Assembly: GCA_947258545.1 (NCBI GenBank)
Contig: CAMYJI010000008.1
Coordinates: forward strand, 1 to 64,000
Direction: 5' to 3'
Origin: an uncultured Ectothiorhodospiraceae bacterium
GTDB lineage: Bacteria > Pseudomonadota > Gammaproteobacteria > UBA9214
Length of the DNA stretch: 64,000 bases
The notes beneath the pieces are model-generated. The model did not search any database. It was not told the origin of the DNA and was given only the letters and a program-made list of their open reading frames with translations. Below are positions 51,408 through 59,762 of the stretch, piece after piece (the stretch's first letter is position 1; every line of letters starts with the position of its first letter). The position numbers and the translations under genes were made by a program.

Positions 51408-52598
51408 ATGTCTAAAGTGGATGAAAACGAACTTGCCTTTGAAACCAGGGCAATTCGCGCTGGCCAGCAACGGACCGCTGAAGGCGAGCATTCCGAGCCG
51501 ATATTTCCGACGTCCAGTTATGTGTTCGGTAGCGCCGCAGAGGCTGCGGCGCGTTTCTCCGGTGAGCAGCCCGGCAACATCTATTCCCGCTTTACCAACC
51601 CGACGGTGCGCACCTTTGAGCAGCGCCTGGCCTCACTCGAGGGCGGGGAACGCTGTGTCGCCACGGCCTCGGGCATGGCCGCCATCCTGGCGACCTGCGC
51701 GGGCCTGCTCAAGGCAGGGGACCATATCGTGTCATCGCGCAGTATATTCGGCACCACAACCATGCTGTTCACTAACTACCTGGCAAAGTTCGGCATCGAT
51801 ACCAGTTTTGTAGCGCTCACGGATCCGGACGCCTGGAGCAGTGCCATACGTGATTCAACCCGGCTGCTGTTTGTCGAGACGCCCTCCAACCCGTTGACGG
51901 AAGTGGCCGACATCGCCCAACTCGCTAAACTGGCCCATGCCCGGGACTGCCTGCTGGTGGTGGACAATTGTTTCTGCACACCGGCATTGCAGCAACCGCT
52001 GAAGGATGGCGCGGATATCGTCATTCACTCGGCAACCAAGTACCTGGACGGTCAGGGGCGCTGCATCGGCGGCGCGGTTGTCGGCGATGAGGAACGCGTC
52101 GGCAAGGATATCTATGGTTTTCTGCGCACGGCAGGGCCGACCATGAGCCCGTTCAATGCCTGGGTATTTCTCAAGGGGCTGGAGACACTGAGTGTGCGCA
52201 TGCAGGCGCACTGCGAGCGTGCCCTGGCACTGGCGCAGTGGCTGGAGGCACAGGCCGGGGTCGAACGCGTCTACTACCCCGGTCTCAAGTCTCACCCGCA
52301 ACACGCACTGGCCGCCAGGCAGCAACAGGGTTCTGGCGGCATCGTTTCCTTTGATGTCAGGGGCGGCAAGGCCAGTGCCTGGAAGCTGATCGATGCAACC
52401 GCCATCTTCTCGATTACCGCGAATCTCGGTGACACCAAGAGCACCGTCACGCACCCGGCGACGACCACCCACGGACGCCTGACCCCGGAGCAGCGCACCG
52501 AGGCCGGTATCGGCGATGGCCTGATCCGCCTCGCTGTGGGTCTGGAGTCCGTCGACGACCTGAAGGCGGATCTGGCACGGGGTTTTGCGGCACTCTAG
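51408..52598 (+). CDS. metZ: O-succinylhomoserine sulfhydrylase
   Basis: This 396-residue Cys/Met-metabolism PLP enzyme makes homocysteine from O-succinylhomoserine and sulfide. YSRFTNPTVRTFEQRLASLE, GGERCVATASGMAAI, VDNCFCTPALQQPL and SATKYLDGQGRCIGGAVV (PLP Lys) fit MetZ. The ATG is preceded by GGAGATAAGAC. It follows purF, the same order as Pseudomonas, and is under a SAM-II riboswitch with a terminator. Confidence 0.95.
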   Translation: MSKVDENELAFETRAIRAGQQRTAEGEHSEPIFPTSSYVFGSAAEAAARFSGEQPGNIYSRFTNPTVRTFEQRLASLEGGERCVATASGMAAILATCAGLLKAGDHIVSSRSIFGTTTMLFTNYLAKFGIDTSFVALTDPDAWSSAIRDSTRLLFVETPSNPLTEVADIAQLAKLAHARDCLLVVDNCFCTPALQQPLKDGADIVIHSATKYLDGQGRCIGGAVVGDEERVGKDIYGFLRTAGPTMSPFNAWVFLKGLETLSVRMQAHCERALALAQWLEAQAGVERVYYPGLKSHPQHALAARQQQGSGGIVSFDVRGGKASAWKLIDATAIFSITANLGDTKSTVTHPATTTHGRLTPEQRTEAGIGDGLIRLAVGLESVDDLKADLARGFAAL

Positions 52599-52697
52599 CG
52601 CCCATGCCGTGGTCTGGTGCGGAGGCCATGCCGGGAAGACGGCCTGTACCGGCACTCAGCGCCGGTATTGGCCGGCCAGCCGGTGGATAATGCGGCG

Positions 52698-53504
52698 GTG
52701 ACCAGTCTGTGTAGACACGCCCGAGAGTGCATCGATGCCCGCGATCCCGATGCCAAGCTGGCCTTGACCCGGGCAACGGCGCAGGCCTGGCGCGCGGGGG
52801 CGCTGCTGCAGCCGCTCGAGTCGGCTGCAGCGGAGGCGATTGCCGTACCGGGACGGCCGGAGCGTCCCGAACTGGTGCACCCGTCCCGGGTGGTGTCTCG
52901 CAAGTTGTCGAACGAGACGGGCAGGGCGGCCCTGCTGCACGCGCTGGCCCATATCGAGTTCAATGCCATTAACCTGGCCTGGGACGCGGTTTACCGCTTT
53001 CGTGGTCTGCCGCCGGCCTACTACAGTGACTGGGTCCGGGTTGCCGCTGAAGAGGCGCGGCATTTCGAGCTCCTGAGAGATCGTCTGCGCTCACTGGGGC
53101 ATGACTACGGGGATTACCCGGCGCATGACGGCCTCTGGGAAATGGCCTGCCGCACAGATCATGATGTCCTGGTGCGCATGGCGCTGGTGCCCCGGGTACT
53201 GGAGGCGCGCGGCCTGGATGTCACGCCGGGGATGATTGCACGCCTGTATGGGGCAGGGGACGCGGACAGTGCGCGGGTGCTGGAGATCATTTTCCGTGAC
53301 GAGATCGGTCACGTCGAGATCGGCTCGCGCTGGTACCGCTTCCTGTGCCGGCAACGTGATCTCGACCCACTGCAAACCTTCCGCGAGTTGCTGAATGAAT
53401 ACATGCCTGGCCGGGTAAAGCATCCGCTGAATGACGAGGCGAGACAGCAGGCCGGTTTTGGTTATGATGAACTGGAATTGCTGCACGAGATGACACGGAA
53501 GTGA
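52698..53504 (+). CDS. DUF455 ferritin-like protein
   Basis: I choose GTG 52698, giving 268 residues starting at VTSLCRHARECIDARDPDAK, because DUF455 proteins begin at this point; the frame is open from GTG 52617. LAHIEFNAINLAWD, AAEEARHFELLRDRL and IFRDEIGHVEIGSRWYRF supply the Glu and His residues expected for a di-metal ferritin-like four-helix bundle. Related folds include tRNA hydroxylases, but the function of DUF455 is not known to me. The next gene overlaps its stop. Confidence 0.85.
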   Translation: MTSLCRHARECIDARDPDAKLALTRATAQAWRAGALLQPLESAAAEAIAVPGRPERPELVHPSRVVSRKLSNETGRAALLHALAHIEFNAINLAWDAVYRFRGLPPAYYSDWVRVAAEEARHFELLRDRLRSLGHDYGDYPAHDGLWEMACRTDHDVLVRMALVPRVLEARGLDVTPGMIARLYGAGDADSARVLEIIFRDEIGHVEIGSRWYRFLCRQRDLDPLQTFRELLNEYMPGRVKHPLNDEARQQAGFGYDELELLHEMTRK

Positions 53505-53506
53505 TA

Positions 53507-54262
53507 ATGATGACCGGTCACAGGTTATTCGCACTTCTGATGCTGGCTGCTGTCGGTGCTTCCTGTTCAACCGCTGAGAATGGCCAGGATGGTGTCGGCA
53601 TTACTCAGCCCGCAGCCGGTTACACGGCAACCGTTCTGCTGTACCAGGAGCAGGAGGCCGGTACAGACAGTTACCCGGTACGGGTACTGGTCAGTCCAGA
53701 GTATCTGCGCATCGATGATGGCTATGCGGAAAGTGATTTCGTGTTACTGGACCGGGCGGCACGCATCGTCTTCAGCGTCAGCCATGAAGACCGGAGTATT
53801 CTGGTGATCCAGCACACGACGGCTGAGCACCAGGTCCCTGCGGGTATCCATATGGAGCTGGAGCAGGAGATCGATATCGACGCCCCCCCGGTTGCGGGCA
53901 AGCAGCCGGTGCATTTCCGTTTTATCGCTAACGCGGACGTGTGCCATGAAGCCATGGTTGTACCCGGTCTGTTGGATGACGCAATCAAGGGATTTATTGA
54001 ATATGAGGAGATACTCGCCTCACTGCAGTTGAAAAACCTGGCAAATACCCCGGAGACCGTGCAGACACCGTGTTATCTCACGCGCTATGCGTATGCGCCC
54101 GCGCGCCATCTACGTCAGGGTTTTCCGATCCAGGAGTGGGATGATGCAGGCTACCGCCGCACGCTCATGGATTACCGTGAAGCCGAACCGGTGACAGGCG
54201 ACCTGTTCCGCCTGCCGGAGGGCTATGAACACTTCTCGCTGGGTGAGGTGTCCGGGCGCTAG
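53507..54262 (+). CDS. hypothetical exported protein, possible lipoprotein
   Basis: ATG 53507 (or 53510) is five to eight bases after GGAAG; a GTG at 53501 overlaps the DUF455 stop. The protein has about 251 residues. The start TGHRLFALLMLAAVGASC looks like a signal peptide ending in a Cys, though GASC is a poor lipobox. The mature part has no family I recognise; DVCHEAMV and TVQTPCYLTRYA supply two cysteines. It ends overlapping the convergent lpxH stop by four bases. Confidence 0.65.
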   Translation: MMTGHRLFALLMLAAVGASCSTAENGQDGVGITQPAAGYTATVLLYQEQEAGTDSYPVRVLVSPEYLRIDDGYAESDFVLLDRAARIVFSVSHEDRSILVIQHTTAEHQVPAGIHMELEQEIDIDAPPVAGKQPVHFRFIANADVCHEAMVVPGLLDDAIKGFIEYEEILASLQLKNLANTPETVQTPCYLTRYAYAPARHLRQGFPIQEWDDAGYRRTLMDYREAEPVTGDLFRLPEGYEHFSLGEVSGR

Positions 54263-54987
54263 GACATGCCGAGCGACTGCAGCTGGCAGCCAGCCGGGGT
54301 GCATTCCAGAACACTGCCCTGTTCATACCAGTCACCGAGTACCAGGCGCTGGGCCGGCTTGCCGTTGACCGTCAGTTCATGGATCCCGGGGCGATGGGTG
54401 TGACCGTGGATCAGCCTCTGCACGGCGTGCCGCTCCATGGTCTCGACCACGGTCTGCTGGTTGACATCCATGATCGACCCCAGCTTCCCATGGGTCTTCT
54501 CGATACTGGTCTCCCGCAACTGCAAGGCGATCTGGCGGCGTTCTGCCAGTGGTTTGGCGAGGAAGGCCTGCTGCCACTGAGGTTCCCTGACCATACCTCG
54601 AAAGGCCATGTATTCGGTGTCGTCGGTGCACAACAAGTCACCGTGCATCAGCAGGGTGGTCTGGCCATACAGATCGATGGCAGCCGGATCAGTGAGCAGG
54701 GTGCAGCCACTTGCCGTGGCAAAGTCCTTGCCTAGGAGAAAGTCCCGGTTCCCGTGCATGACATAAACGGCCGTGCCTGATCCTGCGCAGTCCCTGAGTC
54801 CCGCGCAGACAGCGCCAGCCAGCGCACTGTCGTCATCATCACCGATCCAGGCCTCGACCAGGTCACCGAGGATATACAGGCCTTCGGCAGTGCGGCCGCG
54901 ATTCTCAAGAAAGTCGAGAAACAGCCGGGTGATCTCAGGACGCTGCGGGTCCAGGTGCAGGTCGGATATGAACAGGGTGCACGGCAT
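54259..54987 (-). CDS. lpxH: UDP-2,3-diacylglucosamine diphosphatase
   Basis: From ATG 54987 the protein has 242 residues; the longer frame to 55014 reads into inverted-repeat copy 5 and is rejected. TLFISDLHLDPQRPE, YILGDLVEAWIGDDD, YVMHGNRDFLLG and LIHGHTHRPGIHEL are the metallophosphatase motifs. It makes lipid X in lipid A synthesis. It is downstream of the cyclophilin on the same strand. Confidence 0.96.
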   Translation of the reverse strand: MPCTLFISDLHLDPQRPEITRLFLDFLENRGRTAEGLYILGDLVEAWIGDDDDSALAGAVCAGLRDCAGSGTAVYVMHGNRDFLLGKDFATASGCTLLTDPAAIDLYGQTTLLMHGDLLCTDDTEYMAFRGMVREPQWQQAFLAKPLAERRQIALQLRETSIEKTHGKLGSIMDVNQQTVVETMERHAVQRLIHGHTHRPGIHELTVNGKPAQRLVLGDWYEQGSVLECTPAGCQLQSLGMS

Positions 54988-55004
54988 GCGACCGGGACGC
55001 GGAC

Positions 55005-55130
55005 TAGCCTGCATTTCTTACCGGGACAGGCAATCCCCGATGGCTTACGGTCTTGATCCTGATCTGCACTCAGCACTTGACCTCAGTATCTAATGCGGCT
55101 CTACCGTCGCCCGGTGAGAAACGCGGATTA
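55005..55130. repeat. stop-codon inverted-repeat element, copy 5 (short form)
   Basis: The element runs from TAGCCTGCATTTCTTACCGG to CCCGGTGAGAAACGCGGATT plus A. Here the right end coincides with the TAA stop of the minus-strand cyclophilin gene, and the left end is 17 bases from the lpxH ATG. CTGATCTGCACTC and CTCAGTATCTAATGCGGCTC match the reverse complement of copies 1 and 2. Confidence 0.85.
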
Positions 55131-55724
55131 ACCTTCCACGATCTTGACCGAATTGATGGTCACGGCCTCGACCGGCACATCCTGGTGCCCGCCCTTGTTG
55201 CCCGTCTTGACGCCCTCGATGGCGTGCACCACGTCTAATCCGTCAACGACCTTGCCGAAGACGCAGTAACCCCAGCCCTGGGGAGTGGGGGCCGAGTGAT
55301 CCAGAAAGCCGTTGTCCTTGACGTTGATGAAGAACTGCGCCGTGGCGGAATGCGGGTCGCTGGTGCGCGCCATGGCGATCGAACCGGTGACGTTCTTGAG
55401 TCCGTTGTTGGCCTCGTTCTTGACCGATCCCTTGGTCGGCTTCTGGTTCATGTCGGCATCGAAGCCGCCGCCCTGAATCATGAACCCGGGGATGACGCGA
55501 TGAAAGATGGTACCGTCGTAGAAACCTGCCTTTGCATACTCGACAAAATTTCCGACAGTCTCCGGTGCCTTATCCGTGTCGAGTTCCAGTGTCACGAGTC
55601 CCTTGCTCGTGTCCATGTGTACAGTAACCATGCCGGCTCCTTTTGTGTGGTTTTCAGTTGAATATCCGATTGCCGGTACCAGTCCGAGCATCGCGGTCAG
55701 AAAAATTACAAGCAGTTGTTTCAT
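55128..55724 (-). CDS. exported cyclophilin-type peptidyl-prolyl isomerase
   Basis: This 198-residue protein has a signal peptide ([20 protein letters not shown]) and a full cyclophilin domain: [55 protein letters not shown]. The domain resembles cytoplasmic PpiB, yet the leader predicts a periplasmic protein like PpiA. An internal Met at the domain start ([11 protein letters not shown]) would give a PpiB-like cytoplasmic product if used. Its stop is shared with the end of inverted-repeat copy 5. Confidence 0.92.
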   Translation of the reverse strand: MKQLLVIFLTAMLGLVPAIGYSTENHTKGAGMVTVHMDTSKGLVTLELDTDKAPETVGNFVEYAKAGFYDGTIFHRVIPGFMIQGGGFDADMNQKPTKGSVKNEANNGLKNVTGSIAMARTSDPHSATAQFFINVKDNGFLDHSAPTPQGWGYCVFGKVVDGLDVVHAIEGVKTGNKGGHQDVPVEAVTINSVKIVEG

Positions 55725-55865
55725 TTGCTACTCCGGTTAATGTCTGTTGGGTGCCAATAATATAAGCTTCTGTCCGAGTTACAAGTCCGCAGGGGTGTTT
55801 CCCTGCAGACTTTCCGTTACCATGGCCGCGCCATCGGTGCATCCGGGCTGTAACGGACCAGAAAA

Positions 55866-57272
55866 ATGCAAGCCATCACCATCTATAACAGCTTGACCGG
55901 CAACAAGGAAACCTTCGTCCCCATCGAGGAGGGCGAGGTGCGGATGTATGTCTGTGGGATGACGATCTATGACTACTGCCACCTGGGTCACGCCCGGGTT
56001 ATGGTGGTCTTCGACATCGTGACCCGGTATCTGCGTCACCTTGGCTATAAGGTAACCTATGTGCGCAACATCACCGATATCGATGACAAGATCATCCAGC
56101 GTGCCAACGAGAACCAGGAGGGCATACAGGACCTGACCGCGCGTTTTACCACCTTCATGCATGAAGATGCCGCAGCATTGGGTGTGCTGGAACCCGACCA
56201 GGAGCCGCGGGCGACCACCTCGATGGACAATATCCTCGCCATGATCGCTACCCTGTTCGAAAAAGGCTATGCCTACCAGGGCGCCAATGGCGACGTCTAC
56301 TATGATGTCAGCCGCTTCGATAACTACGGCCAGTTGTCCGGCAAGAAAATCGAGGACCTGCGCGCCGGCGAACGTGTCGCCGTCGACAAAGCAAAACAGG
56401 ACCCGCTGGATTTCGTGCTCTGGAAGGCCGCCAAGCCCGGGGAGCCCAGCTGGCAGTCTCCCTGGGGGAATGGCCGGCCCGGCTGGCATATCGAGTGTTC
56501 CGCGATGTCCACCCAGTGCCTGGGTGCGCACTTCGACATACACGGCGGCGGCATGGACCTGAAGTTTCCGCACCACGAAAATGAAATCGCACAGTCCGAG
56601 GCCGCGACCGGTGAGCATTTTGTCAACTACTGGATGCACAACGGCTTCGTCAAGGTGGACGAGGAAAAGATGTCCAAGTCACTGGGCAATTTCTTCACTG
56701 TCAGGGAGATCCTGCAGCGCTACCGCGCCGAGGAGGTGCGCTATTTTATCCTGGCCAGTCATTACCGCAGCCCGCTGAACTATTCCCAGGAAAACCTCGA
56801 TAACAGCAAGGCCGCACTGACACGGCTCTACACGGCACTCAGGGGGCTGTCAGCCGTGGCGTTCGACCCGGGCGAGCATGCCTGCACTGACGCCTTTCAT
56901 GCGGCGATGAGCGATGATTTCAATACCCCAGAGGCGATCGCGGTACTTTTCGAGATCGCCAGGGAAATAAACCGGCACCGGGACAGTGCTAGGGAAGAGG
57001 CGGAACGGCTTGGCGGCCTGCTGCGCCACCTCGGCGGGGTGCTTGGCCTGCTACAGAGCGCGCCGGAGGACTTTCTGCGCGAGGCGGCGGGTAGCGGTAC
57101 CGGTACGGAATCCAGTTTGTCGGATGCGGCGATTGACGGGCTGATCGCACAGCGCCTGAAGGCCAGGGCTGAAAAGGACTGGACCGAGGCCGACAGGATC
57201 CGCGCTGAACTCGATGCGCTCGGTATCCTGCTTGAAGACGGCGCTACGGGGACCAGCTGGCGCCGCAAATAA
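55866..57272 (+). CDS. cysS: cysteinyl-tRNA synthetase
   Basis: This 468-residue class I synthetase has [19 protein letters not shown] (HIGH-type motif HLGH and a zinc Cys), [20 protein letters not shown], and the KMSKS motif [11 protein letters not shown]. Start ATG 55866 gives the normal N-terminus [15 protein letters not shown]. It converges with folD with a single base between their stop codons. Confidence 0.97.
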   Translation: MQAITIYNSLTGNKETFVPIEEGEVRMYVCGMTIYDYCHLGHARVMVVFDIVTRYLRHLGYKVTYVRNITDIDDKIIQRANENQEGIQDLTARFTTFMHEDAAALGVLEPDQEPRATTSMDNILAMIATLFEKGYAYQGANGDVYYDVSRFDNYGQLSGKKIEDLRAGERVAVDKAKQDPLDFVLWKAAKPGEPSWQSPWGNGRPGWHIECSAMSTQCLGAHFDIHGGGMDLKFPHHENEIAQSEAATGEHFVNYWMHNGFVKVDEEKMSKSLGNFFTVREILQRYRAEEVRYFILASHYRSPLNYSQENLDNSKAALTRLYTALRGLSAVAFDPGEHACTDAFHAAMSDDFNTPEAIAVLFEIAREINRHRDSAREEAERLGGLLRHLGGVLGLLQSAPEDFLREAAGSGTGTESSLSDAAIDGLIAQRLKARAEKDWTEADRIRAELDALGILLEDGATGTSWRRK

Positions 57273-57273
57273 G

Positions 57274-58128
57274 CTATCCGTGCAGCTGCTCCGCTGCGAA
57301 CAGGGTATTTTCCAGCAAGGTCGCGACCGTCATCGGGCCGACGCCTCCGGGGACCGGGGTAATCCAGGCGGCGCGTTCCCGGGCCGCGTCAAAGCCGATA
57401 TCACCGGTCAGGCTGCCGTCCTCGAGCCGGTTGATCCCGACATCGATGACGGTAGCGCCGGGCTTGATCCACTCACCGGGCACCAGCCCGGGTTTGCCAA
57501 CGGCCACGACCAGTATGTCCGCGTTGCCCACGTGTCCTTCGAGATCGCGGGTAAAGCGGTGGCAGGTGGTCACCGTGCACCCCGCCAGTAGTAATTCCAG
57601 CAACATCGGGCGGCCGACGATGTTCGAGGCGCCGACAATCACGGCCTCACGTCCATAGAATGGTTCGTCGGTATACTCCAGCAGGGTGATAACACCGCGC
57701 GGGGTGCAGGAACGGAGCAGGGGACGCCGCAGGGCGAGGCGCCCTATGTTGTACGGGTGGAAACCATCGACATCCTTGTCCGGCAGGATGGCCTCGGTCA
57801 CCTTGTCGGCATCGATTTGTCCGGGCAGTGGGAACTGGACCAGGATGCCGTCGATTTCCCTGTCGTTGTTCATGTCTTCGATCAGGGCGAGCAGCTCCTG
57901 TTCGCTGGTGTCAGCGGGCAGGTCATAGGAACGTGACAGTAAGCCGGCCGCATCACAAGCGAGCCGCTTGTTGCGCACATAGATCTCGGAGGCCGGGTCC
58001 TTCCCGACCAGAATGACCGCGAGACCGGGCGGGCGCAGGTTGCTCCTGAGGCGGTCCTCGATTCTCTTTTTTACGGACTGCCTGACTTCGGCAGCGATGG
58101 ACTTGCCATCAATCAGTTTAGCGGTCAT
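57274..58128 (-). CDS. folD: methylene-THF dehydrogenase / cyclohydrolase
   Basis: This 284-residue bifunctional enzyme interconverts one-carbon folates. [19 protein letters not shown] contains the catalytic Tyr and Lys, [33 protein letters not shown] binds NADP, and [18 protein letters not shown] closes the domain. It is divergent from the tRNA cluster. Confidence 0.97.
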   Translation of the reverse strand: MTAKLIDGKSIAAEVRQSVKKRIEDRLRSNLRPPGLAVILVGKDPASEIYVRNKRLACDAAGLLSRSYDLPADTSEQELLALIEDMNNDREIDGILVQFPLPGQIDADKVTEAILPDKDVDGFHPYNIGRLALRRPLLRSCTPRGVITLLEYTDEPFYGREAVIVGASNIVGRPMLLELLLAGCTVTTCHRFTRDLEGHVGNADILVVAVGKPGLVPGEWIKPGATVIDVGINRLEDGSLTGDIGFDAARERAAWITPVPGGVGPMTVATLLENTLFAAEQLHG

Positions 58129-58348
58129 GAGGTGGGTCAGGTGCCCGATGATTTTCCAGCGCGGAATTCTCGCATGGCGCCATGATCCGGCACAACTTTG
58201 TGTTGTATCCGGGCGTGTCGACAGGCATACCTACCATGGGGTTCGTTTGCCCTGGACTATTTGACCATCGACAGCGCTAGCACGTATCATCACGTGGCTC
58301 AGTGCGGACCTACAGGTTCAGCATCACCTCGTGATAGCACAGAGATAG

Positions 58349-58407
58349 CGGGGTATAGCGCAGTCTGGTAGCGCGCCAGCTTTGGGAGCTGGATGTCGGG
58401 GGTTCGA
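58349..58407 (+). pseudogene. tRNA-Pro (TGG) lacking its 3' end
   Basis: CGGGGTATAGCGCAGTCTGG through the anticodon arm CCAGC-TTTGGGA-GCTGG (anticodon TGG) to GGGGGTTCGAA is a standard tRNA-Pro. The remaining T-stem, acceptor strand and CCA (about 18-20 nt) are missing: the next bases run straight into a tRNA-Arg start at 58412. Without these it cannot fold or be charged. TGG is usually the main proline isoacceptor, so an intact copy must exist elsewhere, or this is an assembly or deletion artefact. Confidence 0.85.
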
Positions 58408-58411
58408 AAAT

Positions 58412-58445
58412 GCGCCCGTAGCTCAGCTGGATAGAGCATCGGCCT
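58412..58445 (+). tRNA. tRNA-Arg 5' half (probably TCT), interrupted by a group I intron
   Basis: GCGCCCGTAGCTCAGCTGGA TAGAGC, then the 5' anticodon stem ATCGGC and loop CT, is the start of the gammaproteobacterial tRNA-Arg(TCT) that normally sits between tRNA-Pro and tRNA-His. The match ends at T58445, position U33. I find no 3' half (anticodon, T-arm, GGGCGC acceptor strand, CCA) between here and tRNA-His at 59115, where it would be expected after the intron. Identity as Arg-TCT rests on the 5' half and synteny. Confidence 0.8.
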
Positions 58446-59114
58446 TTAAGTGCACATCATGGCAAATGTGCAAATAGGAGCCTTTATGAGGAAACCGAAC
58501 TCATAAAGTGGATCGCACTGTATCGGGGAAACCTTAACAGTTAGTGCTGATGGCAATCCCGAGGAAACCGTTGGTTGACCCATCCAATGGTTGGTGTATA
58601 ACATTTAATCTATGCACCATACCAAAGAGAAGGGTGACCTGGGTGTTTTGAAGGCTCAGCTCGATATGTTCGAGCAAGGATTTGTAATTCTGAATCCTGT
58701 GACTGAACATGCACCGTTTGATCTGGTTGCATACAAGGATGGAATATTCAGGCGGGTACAGGTTAAGTATAAATCAGTAGACAGGACGGGCAGTATTACG
58801 GTGCATTTCCGCTCATGCTGGGCGGATAAAAGTGGAACACAAATGCGCCAGGTCAATAAAGATGAAGTGGATCTTTATTGCATCTATTGTCCTGATACGG
58901 ATGCCTGTTATTACCTGGATCCAAAAGACTATAAAAGTTCGGTCACACTGAGGGTAGAAACATCCAAGAATAATCAGACAAAAAATGTGAGAATGGCTGC
59001 TGATTATCGATGGGTTCCGTAGAGACTATACGTGCGACACCTGAGATGGTGAAGAGATAGTCCAGACCACAAACCCTGAAGGGGCGTCGAAAGACGTAGG
59101 TTTGGTTGTTTTAT
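58446..59114 (+). mobile_element. group I intron with homing endonuclease, in a tRNA-Arg anticodon loop
   Basis: The core can be folded by hand. P1: exon GGCCTT (58441-58446) with AGGAGCC (58476-58482, one A bulge), giving the U-G pair at T58445. P2: CTTTATGAG/CTCATAAAG (58482-58508). P3: TCGCAC (58513-58518) with GTGCGA (59032-59037). P4: TCGGG (58523-58527) with CCCGA (58558-58562). P7: GACTAT (59024-59029) with ATAGTC (59057-59062). P8: CACC/GGTG (59038-59051). P9: CGTCGAAAGACG (59085-59096). The endonuclease frame lies between P6 and P7. The element is visibly richer in A and T than its surroundings. The 3' boundary is uncertain because the 3' exon is missing. Confidence 0.87.
58612..59022 (+). 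CDS. PD-(D/E)XK homing endonuclease, I-Ssp6803I-like
   Basis: This 136-residue protein lies inside the group I intron. HAPFDLVAYKDGIFRRVQVK gives D37-x12-Q50-V-K52, the PD-(D/E)XK pattern with the Q-x-K variant I recall from I-Ssp6803I, the tRNA-fMet intron enzyme of Synechocystis; GDLGVLKAQLDMFEQGF is the helix before it. Such enzymes cut the intronless tRNA gene and so spread the intron. No ribosome site is evident before ATG 58612. The frame is complete, ending just before P7. Confidence 0.85.
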   Translation: MHHTKEKGDLGVLKAQLDMFEQGFVILNPVTEHAPFDLVAYKDGIFRRVQVKYKSVDRTGSITVHFRSCWADKSGTQMRQVNKDEVDLYCIYCPDTDACYYLDPKDYKSSVTLRVETSKNNQTKNVRMAADYRWVP

Positions 59115-59191
59115 GGTGGGCGTAGCTCAGTTGGTAGAGCCCTGGATTGTGATTCCAGTCGTCGTGGGTTCGAGTCCCATCGTCCACCCCA
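59115..59191 (+). tRNA. tRNA-His (anticodon GTG)
   Basis: The tRNA is complete, with the extra G at -1 (59115) pairing with C73, acceptor stem GTGGGCG/CGTCCAC, anticodon loop TTGTGAT (GTG) and encoded CCA. It directly abuts the intron 3' end region. Confidence 0.95.
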
Positions 59192-59272
59192 TTTTTCAGC
59201 CTTTTCCGGACGGCCCCGGACCCGGGTCTGGCTTGAACAGCTACCGCCTCTGTGGTCCAATACCGCCCTTTC

Positions 59273-59348
59273 GGGCCGTTAGCTCAATTGGCAGAGCAGT
59301 GGACTCTTAATCCATTGGTTGTAGGTTCGATTCCTACACGGCCCACCA
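59273..59348 (+). tRNA. tRNA-Lys (anticodon CTT)
   Basis: This is a complete 76-nt cloverleaf with GGGCCGT/ACGGCCC acceptor stem, anticodon stem TGGA/TCCA and loop CTCTTAA (CTT), and encoded CCA. CTT reads AAG only, so a TTT species must exist elsewhere. Confidence 0.95.
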
Positions 59349-59358
59349 GATCAACACG

Positions 59359-59385
59359 GCCTGCGCCCTGCGCGGGCATTTTTTT
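59359..59385 (+). terminator. intrinsic terminator after tRNA-Lys
   Basis: GCCTGCGC pairs with GCGCGGGC (one G-U) around a CCT loop and is followed by A and seven T. It closes the tRNA Pro-Arg-His-Lys unit ahead of tRNA-Leu. Confidence 0.85.
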
Positions 59386-59588
59386 ATCCCGGAGCTGCGC
59401 TGACACGGCCGGTCCTGATCCATACTGCCGACTGAAAAAACCGGGAGCAGGTGTCCTTTCGGGTGTGCCCGATCCTGCCGCGGGTGGTCCGGCATTCCAG
59501 GGGTGCGCAAGGTGATGATAAGCCGTTATAATTACAAAGTTTACGTGGGAGATCAGTGGCCATTCCTGCCGCTGGCGTGGCGATATCG

Positions 59589-59674
<86 letters not shown>

Positions 59675-59762
59675 GTTTCCCGGATCAGGGGAGGCTGCCG
59701 TTATTCGCAGGGACGAATGTCGCACCGGCGAGGATGTGCGGCAATATAAACGAGGTGAATAC

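Noticed and set aside
59085-59114. Possible tRNA-Arg 3' half within the intron end (GACGTAGGTTTGG)
   Set aside because: It briefly resembles a T-arm but lacks the TTCGA loop, a matching acceptor strand and CCA, and it fits better as the intron P9 stem.
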